A DNA stretch of 64,000 nt from Paraburkholderia saeva (GCF_907164555.1 NZ_CAJQZC010000004.1:496001-560000), one strand, 5' to 3'. Counted from the stretch's first letter, positions 1 to 9,852 are shown. Notes: generated by a model from the letters alone, not told the origin. A program made the numbers and translations.

Positions 1-661
1 TGATTGTCCTCGTGCCGGATTTGCGAAACATCGCCGCGACCGCTTTCGACGTCACGTCGTATTTCGGCGAGACGGGGCGCGAGCGGCCTTCCTCGCTCGC
101 TGAGCGCATCCGTTCAGCGAGTTTCCTGCGCCACCTGAACGGCCACGCGAGAAACAGCGCCTGCGCAACCCGACTGCGCGCGAAGCGGCGAAACAGCTGG
201 TAGCCGCGATCGGCCGTGCAAAGTCCGTCGCCGTGCGCGAGCGTGACGCGCGTACCGAACGCGGTGATGACAAACGGATCCGGCAGCCATATCGCGCCGG
301 CCGCTTTCATGAAGCGCTTGCCAAGCAGGAAATCCCGGTTGCCATGCATGATGTAGAGCGCGATGCCGCGCTCGGTCAACGTGTGCATCAGCGCCGCCAT
401 GCGGGCGACGAACCGGTCACCATCGGGCGCGACCAGCATGTCGTCGCCGATCCAGTACTCGAACAGATCGCCCAGAATGAAAACCGAATCCGCCTGATCG
501 GCCGTTACGCGGATGAAATGCTCGAACGCCGCGACGGTGCGCGGAATCGCCTCGCTCAGGTGAAGATCGGAAATGAATAAAAACGGGCGTGCGGCATGCG
601 GGCGTCTGCCCTCGCCAGGCACGCCCGCAGCGACGCTTCGCAGCGGCGTTTCTTGCAGCAT
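1..661 (-). CDS. lpxH: UDP-2,3-diacylglucosamine diphosphatase LpxH (3' end outside window)
   Basis: Peripheral inner-membrane metallophosphoesterase of lipid A synthesis; it hydrolyses UDP-2,3-diacylglucosamine to lipid X and UMP. The visible 220 residues carry the family signature in order: DLH at 32-34, GDLFEYW at 64-70, GNRD at 107-110 and HGD at 143-145, the di-metal and catalytic residues of calcineurin-like phosphoesterases. The ATG at 661 is followed by about 25 residues before the first beta strand. The reading frame is open to base 1, so the C-terminus lies beyond the window. Its position downstream of ppiB on the same strand is the usual Burkholderia order. A terminator lies between ppiB and this gene, so it may need its own promoter. 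Confidence 0.93.
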   Translation of the reverse strand, partial: MLQETPLRSVAAGVPGEGRRPHAARPFLFISDLHLSEAIPRTVAAFEHFIRVTADQADSVFILGDLFEYWIGDDMLVAPDGDRFVARMAALMHTLTERGIALYIMHGNRDFLLGKRFMKAAGAIWLPDPFVITAFGTRVTLAHGDGLCTADRGYQLFRRFARSRVAQALFLAWPFRWRRKLAERMRSASEEGRSRPVSPKYDVTSKAVAAMFRKSGTRTI

Positions 662-693
662 TGAAGGTGCTCGTGATGTCCTGCGTTAAACCG

Positions 694-719
694 AAAGAGG
701 CGGCGTGAAACGCCGCCTC
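694..719 (-). terminator. Rho-independent terminator after ppiB
   Basis: A perfect 9-bp GC-rich stem (697-705 with 711-719, five-base loop) is followed on the minus strand by TTT. It sits 25 bases beyond the ppiB stop and before the lpxH start. Confidence 0.75.
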
Positions 720-744
720 TCTCAACTCGCGCGTGAGGCCGGTG

Positions 745-1239
745 TTACCCGGCGATCACAGCCTTTTCGATGATGACGTCGTCGACCGGCACGTCCTGGT
801 GAAAGCCCTTCGAGCCCGTCTTCACCTTGCGGATGGCGTCGAGCACGTCCAGACCTTCGACCACCTTGCCGAACACCGCGTAGCCCCAGCCCTGCGGCGT
901 CGGCGACGAGTGGTTCAGGAAGTCGTTGTCGTTCACGTTGATGAAGAACTGGGCGGTTGCCGAGTGCGGATCGTTCGTGCGCGCCATGGCCACCGAACCC
1001 TTGACGTTCTTCAGTCCATTGTTCGCTTCGTTCGTGATTGGCGCTTCGGTCGGCTTTTGCTTCATGCCCGGCTCGAAACCGCCGCCCTGAACCATGAAGC
1101 CGTCGATTACGCGGTGGAACACCGTGTTGTCGTAATGACCGGCCTTCACGTAGTTGAGGAAGTTTTCAACCGACTTCGGCGCTTTTTCGGCGTCCAGTTC
1201 GAGTTTGATGATGCCGTGGTTCGTGTGCAGTTCGACCAT
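745..1239 (-). CDS. ppiB: Cytoplasmic peptidyl-prolyl cis-trans isomerase B (cyclophilin)
   Basis: Cyclophilin that catalyses cis-trans isomerisation of X-Pro bonds during folding. The 164 residues are one cyclophilin domain with no signal peptide, so it is cytoplasmic. Active-site residues are visible: FHRVI at 41-45 (Arg43), Phe48, Gln51, the MART segment at 85-88 and QFFIN near 97-101. It is the downstream partner of a paralogous secreted cyclophilin (1357-1944), about 117 bases away on the same strand. The pair looks like an old duplication specialised for cytoplasm and periplasm. Confidence 0.96.
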   Translation of the reverse strand: MVELHTNHGIIKLELDAEKAPKSVENFLNYVKAGHYDNTVFHRVIDGFMVQGGGFEPGMKQKPTEAPITNEANNGLKNVKGSVAMARTNDPHSATAQFFINVNDNDFLNHSSPTPQGWGYAVFGKVVEGLDVLDAIRKVKTGSKGFHQDVPVDDVIIEKAVIAG

Positions 1240-1356
1240 GATGGGATCCTTTGACTGACAGGTGAGTGAAGGGCGCGGACGGCACGTTCGGCCAGTCCGC
1301 GCGGAGGTGTTCCTGCGGGTGCGTTCGGTGCGCTTTCAGGACGCGTTGTTACCCGC

Positions 1357-1944
1357 TTACTTGCTGACGACAGTCGCCGACTGGATCACGACCTGCTTTT
1401 GCGGCACGTCGGACATCGGGCCGCGCGTGGTGGTCGGTTCGCCTTCGATCTTCTTCACGACGTCCATGCCCGACGTGACCTTGCCGAACACGGCGTAGCC
1501 GTTGCCGTCTGGATTCGGATAATCGAGGCCGGCGTTATCCACTGTATTGATGAAGAACTGCGCCGTGGCCGAATTCGGATCGCTCGTACGCGCCATCGAC
1601 AGCGTACCCGCAGCATTTTTCAGGCCGTTGCGGCTTTCGAGCGGAATCGGCGCACGCGTCGGCTTTTCGGCGAAGCTCGTCGTGTAGCCGCCGCCCTGGA
1701 TCATGAAGCCCGGAATCACGCGATGAAAAATCGTGCCGCTGTACTGGCCGGACTTCACGTAGTCGAGGAAATTCGCGACGGTCTTCGGCGCCTTCTCAGG
1801 ATACAGCTCGACACGAATGTCGCCTTCCGATGTCTTGAAGAGGACGGACGGGTGCGCGGCCTGTGCCTGTGAACCCGTTTGTGCAAAAGCGGGTGCGTTC
1901 GCGATCAGGGCGGCGCTGCCGAGCGCCAACATCAACCATTTCAT
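1357..1944 (-). CDS. ppiA: Periplasmic peptidyl-prolyl cis-trans isomerase A (cyclophilin)
   Basis: Secreted cyclophilin of 195 residues. Residues 1-21 form a signal peptide (short Lys start, hydrophobic core, cleavage after AFA), so the enzyme should act in the periplasm on exported and outer-membrane proteins. The catalytic segment FHRVI lies at 73-77 (Arg75), with Phe80 and Gln83. The domain is clearly homologous to the neighbouring ppiB product but differs in the loops and the C-terminal strand. It follows the TPR gene by about 50 bases on the same strand and is probably co-transcribed with it. Confidence 0.94.
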   Translation of the reverse strand: MKWLMLALGSAALIANAPAFAQTGSQAQAAHPSVLFKTSEGDIRVELYPEKAPKTVANFLDYVKSGQYSGTIFHRVIPGFMIQGGGYTTSFAEKPTRAPIPLESRNGLKNAAGTLSMARTSDPNSATAQFFINTVDNAGLDYPNPDGNGYAVFGKVTSGMDVVKKIEGEPTTTRGPMSDVPQKQVVIQSATVVSK

Positions 1945-1995
1945 GTAAATCCTCGGGGTGGAAAAATCGGGGTGACGAAAGAAGGCCCGTTGGGT

Positions 1996-2706
1996 CTATT
2001 GCGACGGCGCGACGTAAGGCGGCACCGCGAGCGAGCCGGTCGGGCCACCGAACTGGAAGGACGGGCTTTCAGTCACATTGTTCACGGCGCGCGCGGTGTA
2101 GTCGTCGACCGCTGCGGCGCTCTTGTGCGCGGGTTTCTTGCTGCCCGCCGGCGGCGAGACGATCTTCTGGATGTCGGCGAGACGCTGCTGCGTGGCCCCG
2201 CTCGCGTGACCGATACCCTGCGCGCGCCTGTACGATTCGGCGGCAAGGCGCAGATACAGGTCGCCGAGGTTTTCATACGCGAGGCCGTAGTTCGGATTGA
2301 CGCGGGTCGCGGTTTCGAGCGCAGCGCGGGCTTCCGGATAGCGGCCTTCCTTCGCGTAGAGCGCGGCGAGGTTGTTGTACGGTTCGGGCAGCTCCGGGTA
2401 CAGCTGCGTGAGCTCGGTGAACGCGGCGATGGCGTCGTCGGCGCGATTGAGGCGCGCGAGCACCGTCGCGCGCTTGAACTTCGCCTGCGCGTCACGCGGA
2501 TTCGACGCGATGCGCGCGTCGAGCTGCTTCAGCGCGCCATCCCAGTCTTTCTGAGCGATCGACGCGTCGATTTGCGGTGTGCCGTCCACGACAGCTTTCG
2601 ACTGCGCGTGCGCGGCGGGACCCGCCAATACCATGAAGGCGACGCCGCAAAAGGCAGTCGCGGCGAGGGTCGCAGCGCGTCGCGCGCGGCCGCTGGAAGG
2701 TTTCAT
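1996..2706 (-). CDS. Secreted tetratricopeptide-repeat protein
   Basis: A 236-residue protein. Residues 1-34 form a signal peptide ending in AHA, followed by about four TPR-like helical pairs between roughly 45 and 190 (recognisable Leu/Ala/Tyr/Pro spacing, for example the segment around YPELPEPYNNLAAL). A Lys/Pro-rich tail follows. TPR proteins bind partners; no enzyme motif is seen. The frame is open further upstream to 2961, but the ATG at 2706 is chosen because a normal signal peptide starts there. It stands upstream of ppiA and ppiB, which suggests a role in envelope protein assembly, but that is inference from location only. Confidence 0.85.
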   Translation of the reverse strand: MKPSSGRARRAATLAATAFCGVAFMVLAGPAAHAQSKAVVDGTPQIDASIAQKDWDGALKQLDARIASNPRDAQAKFKRATVLARLNRADDAIAAFTELTQLYPELPEPYNNLAALYAKEGRYPEARAALETATRVNPNYGLAYENLGDLYLRLAAESYRRAQGIGHASGATQQRLADIQKIVSPPAGSKKPAHKSAAAVDDYTARAVNNVTESPSFQFGGPTGSLAVPPYVAPSQ

Positions 2707-2972
2707 AGGCTCAGGTCTGGGTGTTATACTCCGACCCATTCTAACAAAAGGTCTGCGCGTTCCGTTGAACCACAGACTGTCTTTTCGCCACTCGTGGTCG
2801 TCTCCGCCTTGAATGCAGCCTGACCGCAGCACAAAATGCCCCGGTTTGGTGTCAGCTTCGTTTGCCTGCTGTTCCTGTCGTGCCCGCCCAGGTTGTGAAT
2901 CGGGTCGCGAAGCGCCGGGTGCAGCATGCACGTAACACAATGCGGATTTCTTTCGGCCCACGCATCGTCTCT

Positions 2973-4382
2973 ATGGAATCTCTGCGCATCTACAACACGC
3001 TCGCGCGTGACAAGCAATCTTTCGTGCCGCGTGAAGCGGGCGTCGTGCGGATGTATGTCTGCGGGATGACCGTGTACGACTACTGCCACGTCGGTCATGC
3101 GCGCGTGATGGTGGTGTTCGATATCGTCCAGCGCTGGCTGCGTACACTTGGCTATCAGGTCACGTATGTACGCAACATCACCGATATCGATGACAAGATC
3201 ATTCGACGCGCTGTCGAAAACGGCGAGACAATCAAGTCGCTGACCGACCGCTTTATCGCCGCGCTGCATGAAGACGCGGACGCGCTCGGCATCGCGCGGC
3301 CCGACATCGAGCCGCGTGCCACTGACTTCATTCCGCAGATGCTCGGCATGATCGAGGCGCTCGAAGCAAACGGCTACGCGTATCAGGCGACAGACGGCGA
3401 CGTAAATTACGCCGTGCGCAAGTTCGCGAACTACGGACAGCTCTCGGGCAAGTCGATCGAGGACCTGCGCGCGGGCGAACGCGTCGCGGCGAACGATGCG
3501 AAGCAGGATCCGCTCGACTTCGTCTTATGGAAGAAGTCGAAGCCGGAAGAACCCGCCGACACCGGCTGGGATTCGAAGTACGGCCGTGGCCGTCCCGGTT
3601 GGCATATTGAATGCTCGGCGATGAGCTGCAGCCTGCTCGGCGAGCACTTCGACATTCACGGCGGCGGTCAGGATCTGCAGTTTCCGCATCATGAGAACGA
3701 ACTCGCGCAAAGCGAAGGCGCGTCCGGTCAAACGTTTGTCAATTACTGGATGCATAACGGCTACGTGCAGATCGACAATGAGAAGATGTCCAAGTCGCTC
3801 GGCAACTTCTTTACGATCCGCGAAGTGCTTGCGCAATACGACGCCGAAGTCGTACGCTTTTTCATCGCGCGTGCGCATTACCGTTCGCCGCTGAATTACA
3901 GCGATACGCACATCGACGACGCACGCGGTGCCCTTACGCGCCTTTACACTGCACTGAAGGACGTCGGGCTTGACGAAGCAGCAGGCGATGCATTGCCCGA
4001 CTGGAACGAAGCGCACGCGCAGCGCTTCCAGGCCGCGATGAACGACGACTTCAACACGCCTGTTGCGGTGTCGGTGCTGTTTGAACTGGCGAGTGAAGTG
4101 AACCGCACGCGCGACGCGGCGCTCGCACAACAGTTGCGGTCGCTCGGACGTCTGCTGGGGTTGCTCGGTCGCGCGCCGCGTGCGTTTTTGCAGCAGGCCG
4201 CGGGTAGCGCGAACGAAGGCACGTTCGATGCCGCCGCGATCGAAGCCAGGATCGCAGCACGCGTCGCCGCCAAGCAGGCGAAAGATTACGTCGAAGCAGA
4301 CCGGATCCGGGCGGAGTTGCTCGAAGCAGGTATTGCACTTGAAGACAAACCGGGCGGGTTGACAGAGTGGCGCCGCGTGTGA
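2973..4382 (+). CDS. cysS: Cysteinyl-tRNA synthetase
   Basis: Class I aminoacyl-tRNA synthetase that charges tRNA-Cys. The 469 residues show zinc ligands Cys30, Cys214 and His239, the HIGH-type motif HVGH at 39-42 and KMSKS at 271-275, then the helical anticodon-binding region. Length matches the family (about 460). The start MESLRIYN is chosen because the family begins at this point; an in-frame ATG at 2940 would add 11 residues of no conserved character. It is divergent from the TPR-ppiA-ppiB run; the shared 266-base gap must hold both promoters. Confidence 0.96.
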   Translation: MESLRIYNTLARDKQSFVPREAGVVRMYVCGMTVYDYCHVGHARVMVVFDIVQRWLRTLGYQVTYVRNITDIDDKIIRRAVENGETIKSLTDRFIAALHEDADALGIARPDIEPRATDFIPQMLGMIEALEANGYAYQATDGDVNYAVRKFANYGQLSGKSIEDLRAGERVAANDAKQDPLDFVLWKKSKPEEPADTGWDSKYGRGRPGWHIECSAMSCSLLGEHFDIHGGGQDLQFPHHENELAQSEGASGQTFVNYWMHNGYVQIDNEKMSKSLGNFFTIREVLAQYDAEVVRFFIARAHYRSPLNYSDTHIDDARGALTRLYTALKDVGLDEAAGDALPDWNEAHAQRFQAAMNDDFNTPVAVSVLFELASEVNRTRDAALAQQLRSLGRLLGLLGRAPRAFLQQAAGSANEGTFDAAAIEARIAARVAAKQAKDYVEADRIRAELLEAGIALEDKPGGLTEWRRV

Positions 4383-4429
4383 GCGCGCCCCGAACATTCC
4401 TCTGATCGACTCGCCAGGCAGGAGGCAGG

Positions 4430-5476
4430 ATGGCAATGGCCACGAAGACGCCGGCTAAACGAGCCGCGTCTCACACAGGCGCGACAGCCGTAGTGAAAAC
4501 GACACGCGCACGCAGTAACGCAAGACCTTCGCTGACGGCTGCATCGTCAGCGGGCAACGGCGCGACGACGGCGAAAGCTTCCGCCAAGGCGTCGGCGAAA
4601 GTGTCCGCTGGACTCGCTTCGAAAGTGGCGGGCAAGCGCGCGCTCAACGGCGTATCGCATGCGCCTCACAAGATCGCGAAGCCCGTGCGCAAGGCGCACG
4701 TGAAAGGCAATGGCGCGCTACCGGCGGAGCTGGCAGGCGACGTGCAGGAACTCGCACGCGACAGGCTGCACGATGGGGAAGTCGTGCGCAAAACGCGTGC
4801 ATCGACGTCGAGCGAAGTCGCCGTGCCAGTGCAGATCGGCGGCCTTGCGCCCGAGGTGACGCGGCCGCCGTATTGGGACAAGGCGTGCGCCGATCTCGTC
4901 AAGCGCGACCGCATTCTCAAGAAGCTGATTCCGAAGTTCGGCCCGGTGCATCTGCTAAGCCGCGGCGATCCGTTTGTCACGCTCGCGCGCTCGGTCGTCG
5001 GCCAGCAGATTTCCGTCGCGTCCGCGCAGGCCGTGTGGCAGCGCATTGAAACAGCGTGTCCGAAGCTCGTGCCGCAACAGTTCATCAAGCTCGGGCAGGA
5101 AAAGTTGATGGCGTGCGGGCTGTCGAAACGCAAGTCGGAATACGTGCTTGATCTCGCGCAGCACTTCGTGTCGGGCGCGCTGCACGTCGGCAAGTGGGAA
5201 TCGATGGAAGACGAGGCGGTCATCGCCGAACTCACGCAGATTCGCGGCATCGGTCGATGGACAGCGGAGATGTTCCTCGTCTTCAACCTGTCGCGCCCGG
5301 ACGTCCTGCCGCTCGACGACCTGGGCCTCATTCGCGCGATCAGCGTGAACTACTTCAGCGGCGAGCCAGTCACGCGCAGCGAAGCGCGCGAGGTCGCGGC
5401 GAACTGGGAGCCGTGGCGCACCGTTGCAACCTGGTATATGTGGCGTAGCCTCGATCCATTGCCGGTCGACGATTGA
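4430..5476 (+). CDS. DNA-3-methyladenine glycosylase II, AlkA type, with basic N-terminal tail
   Basis: Base-excision repair glycosylase of the HhH-GPD superfamily removing alkylated purines. The catalytic domain occupies about residues 145-345: a helix with VVGQQIS, the helix-hairpin-helix IRGIGRWTAEM at 271-281 and the catalytic aspartate in DDLGL (Asp297). Residues 1 to about 135 are unlike the family: low-complexity Ala/Lys/Thr/Ser with KTPAKRAA- and KASAKASAK-type blocks, resembling histone-H1-like tails. The tail is probably disordered and DNA-binding (inference). It starts 47 bases after cysS and precedes accA. Confidence 0.88.
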   Translation: MAMATKTPAKRAASHTGATAVVKTTRARSNARPSLTAASSAGNGATTAKASAKASAKVSAGLASKVAGKRALNGVSHAPHKIAKPVRKAHVKGNGALPAELAGDVQELARDRLHDGEVVRKTRASTSSEVAVPVQIGGLAPEVTRPPYWDKACADLVKRDRILKKLIPKFGPVHLLSRGDPFVTLARSVVGQQISVASAQAVWQRIETACPKLVPQQFIKLGQEKLMACGLSKRKSEYVLDLAQHFVSGALHVGKWESMEDEAVIAELTQIRGIGRWTAEMFLVFNLSRPDVLPLDDLGLIRAISVNYFSGEPVTRSEAREVAANWEPWRTVATWYMWRSLDPLPVDD

Positions 5477-5488
5477 GTAACCCAAACT

Positions 5489-5520
5489 GCAACTATCGAT
5501 ATCTCAAAATCGATAGTTGC
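5489..5520. promoter_or_regulatory. Perfect 12-bp inverted repeat between alkA-type gene and accA
   Basis: The arm gcaactatcgat (5489-5500) is repeated as its exact reverse complement at 5509-5520 around an 8-base loop. There is no T-tract on either side, so it is not a standard intrinsic terminator. It could be an operator in front of accA or a factor-assisted terminator of the upstream gene. Confidence 0.5.
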
Positions 5521-5588
5521 GACACGGTATTGACACAGCCGAGCGCGGTTAGAATACGCGCTGCCGGTAAGTCCAAGGATTACAACCA

Positions 5589-6560
5589 ATGAAGACCACG
5601 TTTCTGGATTTCGAACAGCCGATCGCTGAACTCGAAGCGAAGATCGAAGAATTGCGCTTCGTGCAGGACGATTCGGCCGTCGATATTTCGGAAGAGATCG
5701 AGCGGCTGTCGAAGAAGAGCCAGCAACTCACCAAAGACCTCTACGCGAACCTGAGCCCATGGCAGGTTTCGCAGATCGCGCGTCATCCGCAGCGTCCGTA
5801 CACGTTCGACTACGTGAGCGAACTCTTCACCGATTTCCACGAGCTTCACGGCGACCGCAGCTATGCGGACGACCTGTCGATCGTCGGCGGCCTTGCGCGT
5901 TTCAACGGCCAGCCGTGCATGGTGATCGGTCACCAGAAGGGCCGCGACACGAAGGAGCGCGCGCTGCGCAATTTCGGCATGCCGCGCCCGGAAGGCTATC
6001 GCAAGGCTGAGCGCTTCATGCGTCTTGCCGAGAAATTCGGTCTGCCCATTTTCACGTTCATCGATACGCCGGGCGCCTATCCGGGCATCGGCGCGGAAGA
6101 GCGCGGTCAGTCGGAAGCGATCGGTCGCAATCTGTACGTGATGGCCGAGCTGAAAACGCCCCTCATCGCGACGATCATCGGCGAAGGCGGTTCGGGCGGC
6201 GCGCTCGCGATTGCCGTCGGCGACAGCGTGCTGATGCTGCAGTTCTCGACCTATTCGGTGATTTCGCCGGAAGGCTGTGCGTCGATCCTGTGGAAGAGCG
6301 CCGCGAAGGCACCTGAAGCCGCTGAAGCGCTGGGTCTCACCGCGCATCGTCTGAAGGCGCTGGGTCTCATCGACAAGATCGTCAACGAGCCGCTCGGCGG
6401 CGCGCATCGCGATCCGAAGGGCATGGCTGCGATGCTGCGCCGTGCGCTCGCCGATTCCCTGCGTCAGTTCCAGGGCATGAGCATTCAGGACCTGAAGCAA
6501 CGCCGCTTCGAACGCCTGATGGCGTACGGCAAGTTCAAGGAAATGACGCCCGGCGTTTAA
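5589..6560 (+). CDS. accA: Acetyl-CoA carboxylase carboxyltransferase subunit alpha
   Basis: Alpha subunit of the carboxyltransferase that, with AccD, moves the carboxyl group from carboxybiotin to acetyl-CoA to make malonyl-CoA, the first step of fatty-acid synthesis. The 323 residues are colinear with the family: N-terminal helical part (about 1-75) and a crotonase-like core with the oxyanion-forming GEGGSGG loop near 199-205 and the [11 protein letters not shown] segment. Length is standard. accD is not in the window, as is usual in proteobacteria. tilS follows after 40 bases on the same strand, so the two may be co-transcribed. Confidence 0.97.
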   Translation: MKTTFLDFEQPIAELEAKIEELRFVQDDSAVDISEEIERLSKKSQQLTKDLYANLSPWQVSQIARHPQRPYTFDYVSELFTDFHELHGDRSYADDLSIVGGLARFNGQPCMVIGHQKGRDTKERALRNFGMPRPEGYRKAERFMRLAEKFGLPIFTFIDTPGAYPGIGAEERGQSEAIGRNLYVMAELKTPLIATIIGEGGSGGALAIAVGDSVLMLQFSTYSVISPEGCASILWKSAAKAPEAAEALGLTAHRLKALGLIDKIVNEPLGGAHRDPKGMAAMLRRALADSLRQFQGMSIQDLKQRRFERLMAYGKFKEMTPGV

Positions 6561-6600
6561 GCCGGCGTCCGTTCTCAAGGGTGCATCGCGCCTTTCTGCC

Positions 6601-8028
6601 GTGACTCTTCCTGCTGAAAATCCCGCCGACCGCCTCGTTCTCGATGCGGTCGGCGCGGCGTTTTCTGCGCTGCCTCCCGGCGCGCGTGTGGCCGTCGCGT
6701 TCAGCGGCGGGCTCGACTCGACTTCGCTGCTCGATGCGGCGGTGCGTGTGGCCGGCGCGGCGCGGTGCGTGGCGTTACACGTCCATCATGGCCTGAGCCC
6801 GCATGCGGACGAATGGCTCGCGCATTGCGACGCGTTTGCGCGCGAGCGTGGCGTAACGTTCGAGGCGCGGCATGTCGATATCTCCCGCGAGAGCGGTGTG
6901 AGCATCGAGGCCGCGGCGCGCGACGCGCGCTATCGAGCGCTCGACGAAATGTGTGTCGGTCACGATATACCGGCGATGTGGCTCGCGCAGCACGCGGACG
7001 ACCAGGCCGAAACGGTGCTGCTGCAATTGTTGCGCGGAGCCGGGCTTGCCGGGCTTGCCGCGATGGCGCCCGAACGGCTCGCCCCGGGCGCCCGGATCGT
7101 ACGATTCAGGCCGCTGCTGCATGTGCTGCGCGCGCAGCTCGAACAGTATGCGCATGCTCGTGACCTGAGCTGGATCGACGACGAATCGAACGCAGACACA
7201 CGTTACGCACGCAATGCGCTGCGTCATGAGGTATTGCCGCAACTGGCGGTCCATTTTCCGGGGTTTCGCGACGCGCTTTCACGTACGGCGACGCATGCCG
7301 CCGCCGCCCAGCGTCTGCTCGACGAGCTTGCACGTATCGATCTGCAGCAGGCCGCCCGCAACGATGCGCGCGCACTGTCGCGTGACGCATTGCTCGCGCT
7401 CGACGATGAGCGCGCGATCAACCTGCTGCGCTACTGGATACGCACGCTCGGCCTGCCGGCTGCTTCGACGGCGCGCCTTGCCGATGCGCTGCGCCAGCTT
7501 CGCGACGTCACGCGCGATCACGGCATGCGTGTCGATCACGCGGGCCAGAGTCTGCGTAACTATCGCGACGAAATTTACTGGGAAGCAGGGGAGAGCGCCG
7601 AACCCGCCGATGAAACCGCGATCGACGCACGGCCCGTGAGCGAGTTGACGTGGCGCGGCGAATCGATCTGGCGTTTGCCGCAGTGGCGGGGCACCTTCGT
7701 GTTCGCCGAAGTCGAAGCGGACGATCCCGACGCGATCGCCGAGCCGCTCCTCACGCGAGCGCCGCTGGCGGCGCGTTCGCGCGCGGGCGGCGAACGCATG
7801 CGTGTGGATGCGAACGGATCGAGCCGGACGCTGAAAAACCTGTTCCAGGAGCGTGGCGTGCCGTCGTGGAAGCGCGATGTGCCGCTCGTTTTCAGCGGCG
7901 ATGCGCTCCTCTTCGTGCCGCTCGTCGGTATCAATCGCGAGACGGCAACTATCGCCGCCGATGAACCCGAAGCCAACGCATCGCGCTATTTTCGCCTCGA
8001 CTGGCGCCCGGATGTGCTGATCGCCTGA
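6601..8028 (+). CDS. tilS: tRNA(Ile)-lysidine synthetase TilS
   Basis: ATP-dependent N-type PPase enzyme that converts C34 of tRNA-Ile(CAU) to lysidine so it reads AUA. The PP-loop SGGLDS lies at 35-40 of 475 residues, followed by HHG near 61-63 and the substrate-recognition and C-terminal domains (the segment SRTLKNLFQERGVP matches the TilS C-terminal domain). It starts with GTG. It follows accA closely, an arrangement seen in many proteobacteria. Confidence 0.95.
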   Translation: MTLPAENPADRLVLDAVGAAFSALPPGARVAVAFSGGLDSTSLLDAAVRVAGAARCVALHVHHGLSPHADEWLAHCDAFARERGVTFEARHVDISRESGVSIEAAARDARYRALDEMCVGHDIPAMWLAQHADDQAETVLLQLLRGAGLAGLAAMAPERLAPGARIVRFRPLLHVLRAQLEQYAHARDLSWIDDESNADTRYARNALRHEVLPQLAVHFPGFRDALSRTATHAAAAQRLLDELARIDLQQAARNDARALSRDALLALDDERAINLLRYWIRTLGLPAASTARLADALRQLRDVTRDHGMRVDHAGQSLRNYRDEIYWEAGESAEPADETAIDARPVSELTWRGESIWRLPQWRGTFVFAEVEADDPDAIAEPLLTRAPLAARSRAGGERMRVDANGSSRTLKNLFQERGVPSWKRDVPLVFSGDALLFVPLVGINRETATIAADEPEANASRYFRLDWRPDVLIA

Positions 8029-8392
8029 CAGTTCGCGAGAAGACCGGAAAATGTCCCGAAAAAGCGCGCAAATCCTTTGTGCACAAGCGTTTGGAGGCCG
8101 TTTTTACGGGATTCCGGCTTGTCTTTTTTCGCTCGATCAGGTACTTTAACCTGTTTGCCCGGCGAGATTTTGCCGTGTTTTTATCGTAATCCCGGTCATG
8201 TCCGGACCGGTTGCCAGCCGCACCCCGCTCGCAGCCTGCCGTTACGGGCAAACCAAAAAGGGCAAATCCTGCGCAAGTTGCACGCGCGCTGCATTTACGC
8301 CGCCACACTCCATCGTCATTCCTGTACGTTGCCTGTTGTGCGGTCGTCTCCAGCGCGCCGAAGCGCGGTCACCACTCCAGTTCAGAACGACA
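8029..8392. other. Intergenic region, lysC leader
   Basis: These 364 bases hold no convincing gene. A weak sigma-70-like pair (TTGTCT at 8119-8124, TACTTT at 8142-8147, 17-base spacer) could start transcription about 240 bases before lysC, giving a long leader. A short repeat ccggtc/gaccgg near 8193-8212 is the only structure noticed. An upstream in-frame extension of lysC from 8198 was not accepted because its residues do not look like the family. Confidence 0.4.
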
Positions 8393-9643
8393 ATGGCACT
8401 CATCGTACATAAATACGGCGGTACTTCGATGGGCTCGGTCGAGCGCATCAAGAACGTCGCGAAGCGCGTCGCCAAATGGCACAAGGCCGGCCACAAGATG
8501 GTCGTCGTGCCGTCGGCGATGTCCGGCGAAACGAACCGTCTGATCGGTCTCGCCAAAGAAATTTCCGCCCAGCCGGATCCGCGCGAACTCGACATGATCG
8601 CGTCCACTGGCGAGCAGGTCAGCGTCGGTTTGCTGTCGATCGCCCTGCAGGAAGCGGGCGTCGATGCGGTCAGCTACGCTGGCTGGCAAGTGCCGGTGAA
8701 AACCGACAGCGCGTTCACGAAAGCGCGTATCAGCGATATCGACGGCGAACGCGTGCTGCGCGATCTTGACGCGGGCAAGGTCGTCGTGATCACGGGCTTC
8801 CAGGGCATCGATCCGGAAGGCCACATCACGACGCTTGGGCGCGGCGGTTCGGATACGTCGGCGGTCGCGGTGGCTGCGGCGCTGAAAGCCGACGAGTGCC
8901 TGATCTATACCGACGTCGACGGCGTCTACACGACAGACCCGCGCGTGGTCGAAGAGGCGCGACGCCTCGATTGCGTGACGTTCGAAGAGATGCTGGAAAT
9001 GGCCAGCCTCGGTTCGAAGGTGCTGCAGATCCGCTCGGTTGAATTCGCCGGCAAATATCGGGTGAAGACGCGTGTGCTGTCGAGCCTGACGGATCCGATG
9101 ATCCCGCTCGAAACGGAAATGACGTCGGGCACCCTGATTACTTTTGAAGAAGACGAGACCATGGAAAAAGCAGTCATCTCGGGAATCGCGTTCCAGCGCG
9201 ACGAAGCACGTATCGCCGTGATGGGTGTGCCTGACAAGCCGGGCATCGCGTATCAGATCCTCGGCCCGGTGGCGGACGCGAATATCGACGTCGACATGAT
9301 CATCCAGAACCAGAGCGTCGAAGGCAAGACGGCGTTCACGTTCACGGTCGGTCGTGGCGACTATCAGCGCGCGATGGACATCCTCACGGGTCAGGTGAAG
9401 GGTCACGTGAACGCCGAGCAGGTGCTGGGCGATCCGAAGGTATCGAAGGTTTCGGTGGTCGGTGTCGGCATGCGTTCGCACGTCGGTATCGCGAGCACGA
9501 TGTTCCGCACGCTGTCGGAAGAGGGCATCAACATCCAGATGATCTCGACGTCCGAAATCAAGATCTCGGTACTCATCGACGAGAAGTACATGGAGCTCGC
9601 CGTGCGCGCGCTGCATAAGGCATTCGAACTCGATCAGGCGTAA
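8393..9643 (+). CDS. lysC: Aspartate kinase
   Basis: Phosphorylates L-aspartate, the entry step to lysine, diaminopimelate, threonine and methionine. The 416-residue product begins MALIVHKYGGTS, with the kinase Lys-Tyr-Gly-Gly motif at residues 7-10, and ends with two ACT domains (from about 265) that bind the amino-acid inhibitors. Single-function length; no homoserine dehydrogenase is fused. It supplies the pathway whose later genes dapC, dapD and dapE lie at 51-55 kb of this window. Confidence 0.96.
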   Translation: MALIVHKYGGTSMGSVERIKNVAKRVAKWHKAGHKMVVVPSAMSGETNRLIGLAKEISAQPDPRELDMIASTGEQVSVGLLSIALQEAGVDAVSYAGWQVPVKTDSAFTKARISDIDGERVLRDLDAGKVVVITGFQGIDPEGHITTLGRGGSDTSAVAVAAALKADECLIYTDVDGVYTTDPRVVEEARRLDCVTFEEMLEMASLGSKVLQIRSVEFAGKYRVKTRVLSSLTDPMIPLETEMTSGTLITFEEDETMEKAVISGIAFQRDEARIAVMGVPDKPGIAYQILGPVADANIDVDMIIQNQSVEGKTAFTFTVGRGDYQRAMDILTGQVKGHVNAEQVLGDPKVSKVSVVGVGMRSHVGIASTMFRTLSEEGINIQMISTSEIKISVLIDEKYMELAVRALHKAFELDQA

Positions 9644-9781
9644 CGATGTGCGGCGGGCCCATTACGGGCTTGCCCGCGTGTCTGCTTGCCTGCGAATGCA
9701 TGGCGGGTGCATGAGCGTGGGTGAGTTCGAGAGGAATTCACGCGTCGATGACGAACTGGCACAAAAAATGTGTCGTAGAAA

Positions 9782-9810
9782 TTGACCACGTTGCGTGAAC
9801 CCGCTATTAT
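9782..9810 (+). promoter_or_regulatory. Sigma-70 promoter of tRNA-Ser
   Basis: TTGACC at 9782-9787 and TATTAT at 9805-9810 are separated by 17 bases. Transcription would begin near 9817, about 36 bases before the mature tRNA. Confidence 0.75.
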
Positions 9811-9852
9811 CTTGGCTTCGTCGCGCTGACTCCCTGCGCGAGCGAAAGTTTG

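Noticed and set aside
5530..5555. TTGACA and TAGAAT ahead of accA as a promoter
   Set aside because: The spacer is only 14 bases, too short for a standard sigma-70 promoter, so I did not call it.
8198..8392. 65-residue N-terminal extension of aspartate kinase
   Set aside because: The family begins at MALIVHKYGGTS; the extension has Cys/Arg-rich non-coding character.
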